Below are positions 51,353 through 60,519 of a stretch of DNA of 64,000 nucleotides, in pieces. Below the pieces are notes generated by a model. It had not been told where the DNA came from. It saw nothing but the letters and a program-made list of their open reading frames with translations, and searched no databases. The stretch is from positions 1 to 64,000 of the forward strand of contig DASVOE010000032.1 in NCBI GenBank assembly GCA_036383515.1, in the 5' to 3' direction. The position numbers and the translations under genes were made by a program. The stretch comes from CADEDV01 sp036383515 (lineage in GTDB: Bacteria > Bacteroidota > Bacteroidia > Chitinophagales > Chitinophagaceae). Positions within the stretch are counted from its first letter, which is position 1, and each line of letters starts with the position of its first letter.

Positions 51353-52654
51353 ATGCGTAATTCTCCTTTCTGGTGGGTGCTGATCGGTTTTATGGTGTTA
51401 CTCGATATTTATTGTTTCCAGGCAATAAAAGTAGTTTCTCAATCGGCGGGCAGCAAAACGAAGACTATCATCTTTGCTGCTTACTGGATTCTTTCTATCG
51501 GCGCTATCATTATTTTAATCATACTTCCTTACCTGCAGTTTCAGCACCAGGCCAAACTTTTTCGCACGACCATCTTTGCCATCATTGCCGGTTTATTTTT
51601 TGCCAAATTGATCGCTTCTGTTTTCTTTCTCGTGGATGATATCCGTCGCGGCATTCAATGGCTGGCCGGTAAATTCTTTTTTGCAAAAACAGAAGGAGAA
51701 GAATTGCAGGAGGGCGAAAGAATTTCACGTTCTGTATTTCTTAGCTGGACAGGTATGCTCGTGGGTAGCGGATTGTTTGGTTCACTCGTCTATGGTTTCG
51801 GCAATAAATACAATTACCAGCTAAAGCGATTCAAATTAGCCTATGCTAATTTACCCGCCGCATTCAAAGGCCTGAAGATCGTTCACATCTCCGATATTCA
51901 TTCCGGCAGTTTTACCAATAAGCAAGCTGTGATAAAAGGAGTGGAGAAGATCATGCACGAAAAGCCGGATATCATTCTTTTTACCGGCGATATTGTCAAC
52001 AATCTTGCTGATGAGATGAATGATTATATGGATGTATTTAATAAATTAAATGCACCACTGGGTGTCTATTCTACATTAGGCAACCATGATTATGGCGATT
52101 ATGTGGACTGGCCGGACCGGGATGAAGCACATCGCAAAAAAGAACAGGAAACAGGAAGACATATCTGGACTCCCCTGCAGACAGCGAACCTGGAAAAATT
52201 AAAGAAAGTGCATGCTGACCTGGGCTGGCGATTATTGTTGGATGAGAACGTTGAATTAAAAAAAGACGGGGATGCGATCGCTTTACTGGGTGTGCAGAAC
52301 TGGAGTGCTAAGGCCCGGTTTCCCAAGTATGGTGATTTAAAAAAGGCTTATAATGGATCGGCAGTCCACCCGTTCAAAATATTAATGAGCCATGATCCTT
52401 CACATTGGGATGAAGAAGTTATAAAAACGTATAGAGATATCGACCTTATGCTGGCGGGACATACACATGGCTTCCAGTTTGGAATTGAAATACCCGGTTT
52501 CAAATGGAGCCCGGTCCAGTATGTGTACAAACAATGGGCAGGTTTGTATGAACAAGGACACCAGAAGTTATATGTGAACCGCGGCTATGGTTTTATTGGA
52601 TACCCGGGACGGGTAGGCATTTTACCAGAGATCACCGTATTAGAGCTCGTTTGA
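51353..52654 (+). CDS. Membrane-anchored metallophosphoesterase
   Basis: 433 residues. About four N-terminal hydrophobic segments (to residue 150) precede the calcineurin-like phosphoesterase domain, whose motifs are complete: KIVHISDIHSGSF, LFTGDIVNN, STLGNHDYGDY, ILMSHDPSHWDEE and LMLAGHTHGFQFG. The metal ligands are the His/Asp/Asn of these boxes. Such proteins are predicted to act on UDP-sugar or phospho-lipid type substrates in the membrane. Divergent from parA. Confidence 0.92.
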   Translation: MRNSPFWWVLIGFMVLLDIYCFQAIKVVSQSAGSKTKTIIFAAYWILSIGAIIILIILPYLQFQHQAKLFRTTIFAIIAGLFFAKLIASVFFLVDDIRRGIQWLAGKFFFAKTEGEELQEGERISRSVFLSWTGMLVGSGLFGSLVYGFGNKYNYQLKRFKLAYANLPAAFKGLKIVHISDIHSGSFTNKQAVIKGVEKIMHEKPDIILFTGDIVNNLADEMNDYMDVFNKLNAPLGVYSTLGNHDYGDYVDWPDRDEAHRKKEQETGRHIWTPLQTANLEKLKKVHADLGWRLLLDENVELKKDGDAIALLGVQNWSAKARFPKYGDLKKAYNGSAVHPFKILMSHDPSHWDEEVIKTYRDIDLMLAGHTHGFQFGIEIPGFKWSPVQYVYKQWAGLYEQGHQKLYVNRGYGFIGYPGRVGILPEITVLELV

Positions 52655-52795
52655 TTCATTATCTTGCAGCATCAATTACCGGTAATTGCAGATTAAGCTC
52701 TATTTACCAGTCAATTAAACTTTGTATGTGTCATTCAGTCTTAGGCCCGATTCTGATGTATATCCGAGCCTGTGAGACCAGAATACCACTGCCCC

Positions 52796-53824
52796 ATGTT
52801 AAAAAAATGGTCAATAGTACTGGCATTTTCAGTGCTGGCTGTAGTTGCTTATACGCAAACTACTCCTGCAGATACCACTATTGCCCCGGCACATGACACC
52901 CTGGCTATTGACACTACGATTGATTACGACGAGCTCTTCCAGGATTTTGAAGCTTTTATGGATTCAATCCTAACACCCCGCAGCTATTTCATGCCCAGTT
53001 TATCAGTGTCAAGAGGATATTTCAATTTTACCAGTAAGGGTAATGAATTACTGGAGGCAACATCTAAGCTCACATATTCACCTATGCTTACCTGGTATCA
53101 TAAAAGTGGAGTTGGATTTAGTGCAACCGGCTACATGGTGAATGATGATCAGAATCTCAATCTGTACCAGGTTTCAGTAACACCTTCATTTGATTATTTA
53201 CAAAACAGGGATCTTGCTACCGGGTTTTCTTACACCCGGTTTCTCAGCAAAGATTCATTGCCTTTTTATACATCTCCCTTGCGAAATGAAGTGTATGGAT
53301 ATTTTACCTATCGTAAATGGTGGATGAAACCAATGGTGGCGGTGAGTTATGGATGGGGTAGCCGCTCTGATTACGAGGAAAGAGAAGACCTGATTCAATC
53401 GCTGCGGTTACGGCCAAGAGGTTATACGTATGTAAATACTACCGAATCTGTTTCCGACTTTACCTTAATGGGCTCGGTGCGTCATGATTTTTACTGGCTG
53501 GATGTATTTGCCTATAATGATCATATACGGTTTACACCACAGATCAACTTTACCAGCGGCACCCAAAAATTTGGATTTAACCAGACTTCCAATACATACG
53601 GTACGAGTATTCGCACAGCAACCAATGTGCTCTATAGTTCAGAGAATATTTATCTCGATGATCAGCTCGATTTTCAACCTCTCTCGTTAACACTTTACCT
53701 GCGGGGAGAATATTCTATTGGTAAATTTTTTGTTCAACCTCAATTCATGCTCGACTACTATTTTCCGGCAACCAGTAAAAACCTGAGCCGATTATTTTCT
53801 GTTACGATGGGAATGGTGTTTTAG
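52796..53824 (+). CDS. Secreted beta-barrel-like hypothetical protein
   Basis: 342 residues from the ATG at 52796 (a GTG start at 52772 would precede the signal peptide). Signal peptide: KKWSIVLAFSVLAVVAYTQ. The mature protein is strand-rich with alternating aromatic residues (YFNFTSKGNELLEATSKLTYSPML, GFSATGYMVNDDQNLNLYQVSVTPSF, FFVQPQFMLDYYFP), like an outer-membrane barrel. The C-terminal end MGMVF closes with a Phe. No family named. Confidence 0.7.
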   Translation: MLKKWSIVLAFSVLAVVAYTQTTPADTTIAPAHDTLAIDTTIDYDELFQDFEAFMDSILTPRSYFMPSLSVSRGYFNFTSKGNELLEATSKLTYSPMLTWYHKSGVGFSATGYMVNDDQNLNLYQVSVTPSFDYLQNRDLATGFSYTRFLSKDSLPFYTSPLRNEVYGYFTYRKWWMKPMVAVSYGWGSRSDYEEREDLIQSLRLRPRGYTYVNTTESVSDFTLMGSVRHDFYWLDVFAYNDHIRFTPQINFTSGTQKFGFNQTSNTYGTSIRTATNVLYSSENIYLDDQLDFQPLSLTLYLRGEYSIGKFFVQPQFMLDYYFPATSKNLSRLFSVTMGMVF

Positions 53825-54157
53825 TCGTGAGTCTCATTTTTTCGAAATGCAAAGACGATTTATTTAACTGTATAGTTTGAATTTTAGATATAAGCGGCTT
53901 TCCATTCCAGGAAAGAATTTTCGATGAATGTTTCATCCTCCCGACTTCCGACTAATGACTCCTGACTTTTTTGAAATCATTCACATTCCTGTTGCAATAG
54001 AGATTTTCATTTTTTGTTTTTTGTTTGGGAAAAACAAGGCTGTCGTTAAAGCTATTTAACAGGCGGTAAAGGTTACTGGCATTATACTTGAAAAATTTAT
54101 CAGTCCCGATTTTAAAAATATTATCGGGGAATAAATCACTCATCAAATACATAATTT
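53825..54157. other. Gene-free interval, 333 bp
   Basis: No convincing gene. A GACT-rich patch (53939-53967: CGACTTCCGACT and CTCCTGACT) resembles those flanking the four-helix-bundle gene. A minus-strand open frame (about 53952-54152) has no signal or family and is rejected. The right end is the leader of the porin-like gene. Confidence 0.45.
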
Positions 54158-54748
54158 ATGAAGACTAAACTATTCCTTCCCCTGGTAGCTGCATTACTTG
54201 TATCACAAGTTATGCTGGCTCAATTTCACATCGGTATTAAAGGAGGTGCTAATGTCACCAAGATTGACGGTAAATCTTTCAAGGATGAATTCAGGTATGG
54301 TTATCACCTGGGCGGTTTTGCAGAAATAGGATTAGGTAGAAAAATAGCAATACAACCCGAGGTTCTTTTTAACCAATATTCGTCGAGGGTAGACAGTAAT
54401 TATAAAGCATTGTATGAAAATGTCTTCAACCCTTTCCAGCAAAATGTAAAACTGAATTATCTTTCTATCCCCGTCTTACTTAACTATAAATTGATCGGCA
54501 ATTTTCTTACCCTGCAGGCCGGTCCTCAATTCGGAATTCTTTTAGACAACAACAAAACATTATTACAAAATGGTGGCAATGCATTCAAGAGCGGAGATCT
54601 TTCCATGATGGGAGGCGCCCAATTGAAAATAGCAGCCTTCCGTGTTTCTGGTCGCTATGTTATTGGATTAAATAATATCAATGATATCGATAACCAGGAC
54701 AAATGGAAAAGCCAGGGATTTCAATTATCTGTTGGGGTGGCGCTTTAA
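54158..54748 (+). CDS. PorT-family outer-membrane beta-barrel protein
   Basis: 196 residues. Signal peptide KTKLFLPLVAALLVSQVMLAQ; barrel strands FHIGIKGGANVTKIDG, FRYGYHLGGFAEIGL and IAIQPEVLFNQYSSRV, ending KSQGFQLSVGVAL. Typical PF13568-type small barrel. Role unknown; such proteins are abundant in the outer membrane of this phylum. A strong terminator lies downstream. Confidence 0.88.
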   Translation: MKTKLFLPLVAALLVSQVMLAQFHIGIKGGANVTKIDGKSFKDEFRYGYHLGGFAEIGLGRKIAIQPEVLFNQYSSRVDSNYKALYENVFNPFQQNVKLNYLSIPVLLNYKLIGNFLTLQAGPQFGILLDNNKTLLQNGGNAFKSGDLSMMGGAQLKIAAFRVSGRYVIGLNNINDIDNQDKWKSQGFQLSVGVAL

Positions 54749-54770
54749 AAATCAAATACCCGTTGAATAT

Positions 54771-54807
54771 ATCCCTTCCTCTCCATAAAGGAAGGGATTC
54801 TTTTTTG
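54771..54807 (+). terminator. Terminator of the porin-like gene
   Basis: ATCCCTTCCT (54771-54780) pairs perfectly with AGGAAGGGAT (54789-54798), loop CTCCATAA, followed by TCTTTTTT. It lies about 20 bp past the stop at 54748 and separates the barrel gene from lon. Confidence 0.85.
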
Positions 54808-54864
54808 GCAAATAGCTACGTTTCAGTTACATAGTTTGTCAGTTTTATTTAGCAGGCACGAATC

Positions 54865-54895
54865 TTGGCAATACTGATTTCCCGTTATATTTTTG
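54865..54895 (+). promoter_or_regulatory. Bacteroidota-type promoter of lon
   Basis: -33 TTG (54865-54867) and -7 TATTTTTG (54888-54895), 20 bp apart. Both fit the TTG/TAnnTTTG pattern and spacing. Distance to the ATG at 54943 is about 47 bp. No heat-shock-type operator is evident. Confidence 0.5.
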
Positions 54896-54942
54896 ACGCC
54901 CTGCGAAACTTAATGACATAATGACTAATCAGGAGATTGAAT

Positions 54943-57348
54943 ATGAGATCAGATAAATATTTATTGAACCCGGAAGATGAGATGGACTTTTTGCCCATAA
55001 TACCTCTTAATGAAAGTGACCAGGAGGATACCAACGGCGTTGAAGTGCCGCCGGAAATAGCCTTGCTCCCCCTTCGCAATACAGTTTTATTTCCTGGTGT
55101 GGTGTTGCCGATCACGGTGGGCCGTGATAAAAGTATCAAGGCGGTGAACGACGCATACAAAGGCGACAAACTGATAGGTGTGGTAGCCCAAAAAGACAGT
55201 TCAGTTGAAGATCCGGCTATCAAAGACCTTGAAAGTATAGGAACAGTAGCCAAGATTGTAAAACTGATAAAGATGCCGGATGGCGGCACCACCGTTATCA
55301 TACAAGGTAAGAGCCGTTTTTCTATTGAGTCTGTATTTACAGAAGATCCTTATTTCAAAGCGAAAATCCTAAAGCTGGAAGAAGAAGAATCACCCAAGGA
55401 TGCTGATTTTGATGCGTATGTTTCCAATATAAAAGACCTGGCAACGGAGATCATCCAGTTGTCGCCTAATATTCCTACGGAGGCATCGATCATTCTCCGC
55501 AACATTGAGAATCCTTCTTTCCTCATTCACTTTGTATCCAGCAATCTGAATACAGATATAAAAGAAAAGCAACGGTTGCTCGAATTGAATCATATCCGGG
55601 AAAGAGCGGATATACTGATGCAGTTATTGCAAAAGGAATTGCAGTTTGCCGAGTTGAAAAATAAAGTAACAACCAAAACAAGAACAGAACTGGATAAACA
55701 GCAGCGGGAATATTTCCTGCAGCAACAACTGAAAAGTATTAAGGATGAGTTAGGTGGTGACAGCAATGTGCAGGAAGTAAAAGAAATGCAGAAAAAAGCA
55801 GAGGCTAAAAAATGGCCGGCTGCAGCAAAGGAATTATTTAAAAAAGGGGCGGAGAAACTGGAGCGAATGCATCCCAGCACACCGGATTATTCCGTGGTGT
55901 ACAATCATCTCGACCTGATGCTTGAATTGCCCTGGGAAACTTATACAGAAGATCATTATGATCTTAAAAAAGCAAAGAAGACATTGGATATTGATCATTA
56001 TGGAATGCATAAGATCAAGGAAAGGATACTGGAATACCTGGCAGTGCTGAAACTGAAGGGCGACATGAAAAGTCCGATACTTTGTTTTGTAGGCCCTCCC
56101 GGTATTGGTAAAACATCGTTAGGAAGAAGTATTGCTGCTGCTATCGGCAGAAAATATGTTCGCTTAAGTCTGGGTGGCTTGCATGATGAAAGCGAGATAA
56201 GAGGTCATCGCAAAACTTATATTGGTGCGATGCCGGGAAGAATTTTACAATCCATACGTAAGGTAAAATCATCCAACCCGGTGATGATACTCGATGAAAT
56301 TGATAAAGTAGGAAGTGACCAGCGAGGTGATCCCTCTTCTGCTTTGCTGGAAGTGTTAGATCCTGAGCAGAATAATACCTTCTATGATAATTACCTGGAA
56401 TCGGAATATGACCTGAGCAAAGTATTATTTATTGCCACAGCTAATAATATCAATAATATTCAACCTGCATTGAGAGACCGGTTAGAAATTATTGACCTGA
56501 GTGGTTATGCGGTAGAAGAAAAAGTGGAGATCGCAAAGCGTCACTTGTTTCCCAAGCAAAAAGAATTGCATGGATTAAAAAGCAGCAATTTCAGGATCGC
56601 CGATAAAGTGCTGGAAAAAATTATCCAGGACTATACAAGGGAAAGTGGTGTGAGAGAACTGGATCGCCAACTGGCATCCATCATGCGTTACCAGGCCAAG
56701 CAGCTTGCTTTAAAAGGAAAATTAAAAGCCACTGTTACTGCTGACGATATTGAAAAGATCGTTGGTAAACCCCGCTATAGTAATGAAATTTATAAAACAG
56801 CAAATATGGCTGGTGTGGCGATCGGGTTAGCATGGACGTATGTAGGTGGTGAAATTCTTTTTATTGAAACGAGTCTTAGTGATGGCAAAGGTGAATTGAA
56901 ATTGACCGGGAACCTGGGTAATGTGATGAAAGAAAGTGCAAGCACAGCGTTGAGTTATCTTCAATCCAATGCAAAGAAATATGATATAGATGCAAAACTT
57001 TTTGAGAAAAAGAATATTCATATCCATGTGCCGGAAGGTGCGGTGCCCAAAGATGGACCCAGTGCCGGCATTACCATGATGACGGCTATTGCTTCTGCTT
57101 TTGTCAACAAAAAAGTAAAACCATTCCTTGCCATGACGGGAGAGATCACGTTGCGGGGGCAGGTGTTGCCGGTAGGTGGTATCAAAGAAAAGGTGCTGGC
57201 TGCTAAAAGAGCTGGATTAAAAGAGATCATCCTTTGCTGGCAAAACGAAAAAGATGTACAGGAGATAGAATCCGAATTTATCAAAGGGATAAAATTTCAT
57301 TATGTGAAAACGATGAGCCAGGTGCTGGAGCTGGCGTTGGTGGGTTAA
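54943..57348 (+). CDS. lon: ATP-dependent protease Lon (endopeptidase La)
   Basis: 801 residues from the ATG at 54943 (a TTG two codons upstream is not needed). N-terminal LAN domain from LLPLRNTVLFPGVVLPITVGR; AAA+ module with Walker A GPPGIGKTSLGRS (about 384-396) and Walker B PVMILDEIDKVG; protease domain with catalytic Ser in KDGPSAGITM (about 707) and Lys in GGIKEKVLAAKRAG (about 750). Degrades misfolded and regulatory proteins in the cytosol. Confidence 0.97.
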   Translation: MRSDKYLLNPEDEMDFLPIIPLNESDQEDTNGVEVPPEIALLPLRNTVLFPGVVLPITVGRDKSIKAVNDAYKGDKLIGVVAQKDSSVEDPAIKDLESIGTVAKIVKLIKMPDGGTTVIIQGKSRFSIESVFTEDPYFKAKILKLEEEESPKDADFDAYVSNIKDLATEIIQLSPNIPTEASIILRNIENPSFLIHFVSSNLNTDIKEKQRLLELNHIRERADILMQLLQKELQFAELKNKVTTKTRTELDKQQREYFLQQQLKSIKDELGGDSNVQEVKEMQKKAEAKKWPAAAKELFKKGAEKLERMHPSTPDYSVVYNHLDLMLELPWETYTEDHYDLKKAKKTLDIDHYGMHKIKERILEYLAVLKLKGDMKSPILCFVGPPGIGKTSLGRSIAAAIGRKYVRLSLGGLHDESEIRGHRKTYIGAMPGRILQSIRKVKSSNPVMILDEIDKVGSDQRGDPSSALLEVLDPEQNNTFYDNYLESEYDLSKVLFIATANNINNIQPALRDRLEIIDLSGYAVEEKVEIAKRHLFPKQKELHGLKSSNFRIADKVLEKIIQDYTRESGVRELDRQLASIMRYQAKQLALKGKLKATVTADDIEKIVGKPRYSNEIYKTANMAGVAIGLAWTYVGGEILFIETSLSDGKGELKLTGNLGNVMKESASTALSYLQSNAKKYDIDAKLFEKKNIHIHVPEGAVPKDGPSAGITMMTAIASAFVNKKVKPFLAMTGEITLRGQVLPVGGIKEKVLAAKRAGLKEIILCWQNEKDVQEIESEFIKGIKFHYVKTMSQVLELALVG

Positions 57349-57392
57349 ATAGTTTATCTCTCGCTGCGCCGCTGCGAGACATAAAGTGAAGT

Positions 57393-57420
57393 CCTTCCCG
57401 CTTATGGGGAGGATTTTTTA
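57393..57420 (+). terminator. Hairpin plus T-run running into the porQ start codon
   Basis: CCTTCCC (57393-57399) pairs with GGGGAGG (57406-57412), one pair G-T, then ATTTTTT and directly ATG of porQ. It looks like the terminator of lon, but the T-run overlaps the porQ leader, so it could also regulate porQ by attenuation or by masking its start. Confidence 0.5.
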
Positions 57421-58502
57421 TGCCTTATTTTCGTTGTGCTTTGCATTTCCGTGTTATCATACTATCCCTGCTATTACCGGTCGGATTAAAAGCTCAAACC
57501 CTGGGAGGCAATTCCGTTTTTAATTTCATCAAACTTCCCAATACACCTCAGCTTACAGCTCTTGGTGGCATCAACATTTCTCAGCCATCAGCGGATATAG
57601 GATTGGCATTTAATAATCCATCCTTATTGAAACCTTCTATGCATACCCAGATGAATGCCGTATTCAATAATTATTATGCGGGCATCACTGTCTATCATTT
57701 ATCGCTGGGCTACCGGAATGAAAAGCTCAATACAAATTTTTTATGGGGCTTGCATTATTTCAATTATGGAAATACACAGGAAGCAGATGCATCGGGTAAT
57801 TTACTGGGACAATTCAAGCCGACCGATTGGGTGATGCAGGTAGCTGCATCCAGAAGTTATTTAGAAAAATGGAATTATGGGACTACATTAAAATTCATTA
57901 GCTCAAACTATGGGCAATATCGTTCCAATGGAGTAGCCGTTGATGTCGGGCTGTTATATAGCGATTCTTCAAAATTATTTTACGCATCGTTTGTGGCAAA
58001 GAACATGGGTTTTCAATTAAAGCGTTACAACGGTACCGATGCAGGTGATCTTCCTTTTGATATGCAGATCGGTTTGACCAAACGATTGGAGAATGCGCCT
58101 TTTAGTTTTTCAATTACTGCACATCATCTTCATCAGTTTGATACCCGGTATAATGATACCACGTTCAACAATGAAAACGGTTTTGGTAACGGAACCACCA
58201 AAAAATTTGGGTTTGATAAATTATTCCGGCATTTTGTTTTTGCTACGACTATATATGCCGGCGATAGGGTAGAAGTACAAGTGGGTTATAATCATCTTCG
58301 CCGGAAAGAACTCAGCATTGGTAATGCCGCCAACGGCCTCAATGGATTTTCAGTTGGCGTGGGAGTATTGCTCAATAAGCTGAATATCCGGTATGCCCGG
58401 GCTCATTACCAGAACAACACCGGGTACAATCAGCTTGGTCTCAACCTGAAACTGAATGAGTATTTTGGATTGGGAAAATTTGGGAAGAAGATCGGTTGGT
58501 AA
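57420..58502 (+). CDS. porQ: Type IX secretion system protein PorQ
   Basis: 360 residues. Signal peptide (about 1-25), then a PorV/PorQ-type barrel (GGNSVFNFIKLPNTPQLTALGGINISQPSADIGLAFNNPSLL). PorQ and PorV belong to the outer-membrane attachment complex of the type IX system, which delivers CTD-bearing cargo such as the CHRD protein at 26820. The usual strong PorQ start GGxxxFxFL is present. It lies 71 bp after lon. Confidence 0.9.
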   Translation: MPYFRCALHFRVIILSLLLPVGLKAQTLGGNSVFNFIKLPNTPQLTALGGINISQPSADIGLAFNNPSLLKPSMHTQMNAVFNNYYAGITVYHLSLGYRNEKLNTNFLWGLHYFNYGNTQEADASGNLLGQFKPTDWVMQVAASRSYLEKWNYGTTLKFISSNYGQYRSNGVAVDVGLLYSDSSKLFYASFVAKNMGFQLKRYNGTDAGDLPFDMQIGLTKRLENAPFSFSITAHHLHQFDTRYNDTTFNNENGFGNGTTKKFGFDKLFRHFVFATTIYAGDRVEVQVGYNHLRRKELSIGNAANGLNGFSVGVGVLLNKLNIRYARAHYQNNTGYNQLGLNLKLNEYFGLGKFGKKIGW

Positions 58503-58514
58503 TTTTTATATATG

Positions 58515-59147
58515 TTAACCGATCAGTTTATATACTTCAAATGCCTCAGCATAATTATTGTTGCATTGCACGCCTCTCACCCTGGCAAGTGACCGGATAA
58601 AATCTTCCTGCATATAATTGCGATGGGATTGCGACTGGTACGCACCAATTGCTTTTACCTTTTTATTCAGTTGCTCCGCTGAAAGCCTGATGAAAAGATT
58701 TGTATGGAAACGGGTCTGATTCCAGGGTAATTCATAGCCCCATATCGAACTATTTTTAAAAGCTCTCAACGCTTCATGATGTATCACCTGGTGATCCTGG
58801 TGAATATCAGTTGCAGCAGGGACCAATACCAGGCCAGGTTGAATATATTTATTAAGGCTTACCAGTTCTTCGAGTATCTCCTGTCTTTTTTGTGAGAATT
58901 CACGGACTTCAAAATCATACATCAGCAATTTGGACGGGTGCATCCCTAAATGCTGGATAGCTGTTTTGCATTCTTTTTCCAGTGTATCAGGAGCGAGATC
59001 TGCGGGCAATGATCTTTTGCAATTGGAAAAAGCAGCATAATGCACTTCTTTTTTTTCATCACAAAATTTAGCCAGGCTACCACCGCATCCTAATTCCCCA
59101 TCATCTGTATGCGGTGCCAATACCAATATTTTTTGGGGATCAAACAT
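58515..59147 (-). CDS. PIG-L family deacetylase (LmbE-like)
   Basis: 210 residues. Zinc motif PHTDDGELGCGG (about 12-23) and HQDHQVIHHEAL (about 121-132), the two metal boxes of LmbE-like enzymes; these remove N-acetyl groups from GlcNAc-linked small molecules, including bacillithiol precursors (BshB). Its start overlaps the end of bioB by 8 bp, suggesting co-translation. In a genome with a YtxJ gene, a BshB-like job is conceivable but not shown. Confidence 0.88.
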   Translation of the reverse strand: MFDPQKILVLAPHTDDGELGCGGSLAKFCDEKKEVHYAAFSNCKRSLPADLAPDTLEKECKTAIQHLGMHPSKLLMYDFEVREFSQKRQEILEELVSLNKYIQPGLVLVPAATDIHQDHQVIHHEALRAFKNSSIWGYELPWNQTRFHTNLFIRLSAEQLNKKVKAIGAYQSQSHRNYMQEDFIRSLARVRGVQCNNNYAEAFEVYKLIG

Positions 59148-60144
59148 ATTGAGGAGCGTTTTCTTTTTCTTCTTTAAATGCTTCTCTTGGTTTCAACCCC
59201 AATAAATGGAACATAACATTGTCTTCATCAAAAGAAGGGTTAGGTGTTGTCAGTAATTTATCACCGGCAAAAATGGAATTAGCGCCGGCTAAAAAACATA
59301 AAGCCTGTTCAGCAACAGAAAGATCGTTTCTTCCTGCACTTAATCTTACCATCGCTTTTGGCATCAGTATTCTTGCCGTAGCGATCATTCTCAGCATATC
59401 CCATACATCCACTTTCTGATTATGTGCCAATGGTGTCCCTGCGATCGGTACTAATGCATTGATGGGAACACTCTCCGGGTGTTCAGGCATAGTAGATAAT
59501 GTATGCAGCATATTGATCCTGTCTTCATGTGTTTCGCCCAAACCAATAATGCCCCCGCAACAAACGGTTACACCAGCTTTGCGAACATTATCCAGTGTTT
59601 GCAAACGATCGTCGTATGTTCTTGTATGAATGATCTCACCATAATATTCTGCAGAGGTATCCAGGTTATGATTATAAGCATGTAAACCTGCATCAGCCAG
59701 TTTGTTTGCCTGGTCCTGCGTAAGCATTCCCAGGGTGCAACAAACTTCCATTCCCATTTCATTCACTCCTTTCACCATATCAAGTACCCGGTCAAAATCT
59801 TTGTTATCTCTTACTTCCCGCCAGGCGGCGCCCATGCAAAATCTTGTACTGCCCGCCTGCTTTGCTTTGGCAGCATAGTTCAATACATCCTCTTTTTTCA
59901 TCAATGCCTGTACGTCAACACCGGTATTATAGCGGGCAGCTTGCGGGCAATAGGCACAATCCTCAGGGCAACCACCTGTTTTAATGGATAATAATGTGCA
60001 CACCTGCACTTCGCCGGTATCATTATGCTGGCGATGAACAGACGCAGCCCTGTAGACGAGGTCCAGTAAGGGTGAATTATAAATATTTTTTATTTCTTCC
60101 CGGGTCCAGTTGTTTTTAATTGTCATAAAAGTTTTTTCAGCCAT
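59140..60144 (-). CDS. bioB: Biotin synthase
   Basis: 334 residues. Radical-SAM cluster motif GGCPEDCAYCPQA (the CxxxCxxC type of BioB), plus MGAAWREVRDNKDFDRVL, YNHNLDTSAEYY and FAGDKLLTTPNPSFDED. It inserts sulfur into dethiobiotin. It is the first gene of a two-gene minus-strand unit with the PIG-L deacetylase; no other bio gene is in the window apart from an alpha-oxoamine synthase at 28782 that may or may not be BioF-like. Confidence 0.96.
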   Translation of the reverse strand: MAEKTFMTIKNNWTREEIKNIYNSPLLDLVYRAASVHRQHNDTGEVQVCTLLSIKTGGCPEDCAYCPQAARYNTGVDVQALMKKEDVLNYAAKAKQAGSTRFCMGAAWREVRDNKDFDRVLDMVKGVNEMGMEVCCTLGMLTQDQANKLADAGLHAYNHNLDTSAEYYGEIIHTRTYDDRLQTLDNVRKAGVTVCCGGIIGLGETHEDRINMLHTLSTMPEHPESVPINALVPIAGTPLAHNQKVDVWDMLRMIATARILMPKAMVRLSAGRNDLSVAEQALCFLAGANSIFAGDKLLTTPNPSFDEDNVMFHLLGLKPREAFKEEKENAPQYV

Positions 60145-60177
60145 AAAAATAGGGGTTATAAAACAGCAGTCCGCTGA

Positions 60178-60519
60178 TTATTTTTTTTTTGATTCATCCA
60201 TAAATTTTGCACTCTCTTTTGTTTGTTGCCGGATAAGGTCAACGATTTTATTTTCCAGCCTGCGAATACGGCCAAAAAGTTTGAGCGTAATAAAAAGAAA
60301 AAAAAGTATGCAGATATAAAATAATAAGTCAGCACCACGTCCTACCCCAAGTTTTTTTGCGATTATATTGGTATACTCCGGGAATAAGATGAAAAACATA
60401 GCAAGCCCCGAAAAAGCAGACAAAAACAGGAGGTCGAAAAAGGCATTCCGTACACTGAATATATAATACAGGAAAATAGATACCACACCACAAAGCAGTA
60501 TAATTTGTATTCCGTTCAT
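60178..60519 (-). CDS. DUF2304 membrane protein
   Basis: 113 residues with about three transmembrane helices (IQIILLCGVVSIFLYYIFSV, LFLSAFSGLAMFFILFP, LLFYICILFFLFITLKLFG) and a charged coiled-coil C-terminus (RIRRLENKIVDLIRQQTKES). DUF2304 proteins sit next to GT2 glycosyltransferases in polysaccharide modules and are thought to be polyprenyl-linked partners. The start overlaps the GT2 stop (ATGA). Confidence 0.88.
   Translation of the reverse strand: MNGIQIILLCGVVSIFLYYIFSVRNAFFDLLFLSAFSGLAMFFILFPEYTNIIAKKLGVGRGADLLFYICILFFLFITLKLFGRIRRLENKIVDLIRQQTKESAKFMDESKKK

Noticed and set aside
53952..54152. 66-codon minus-strand frame upstream of the porin gene
   Set aside because: No signal, no family, Asn/Lys-rich content typical of AT-rich non-coding DNA; it lies in a leader region.
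57350..57392. Palindrome TCTCGCTGCG/CGCTGCGAGA after lon treated as a miniature element
   Set aside because: Only a short imperfect palindrome is visible; no ends or flanking duplication.
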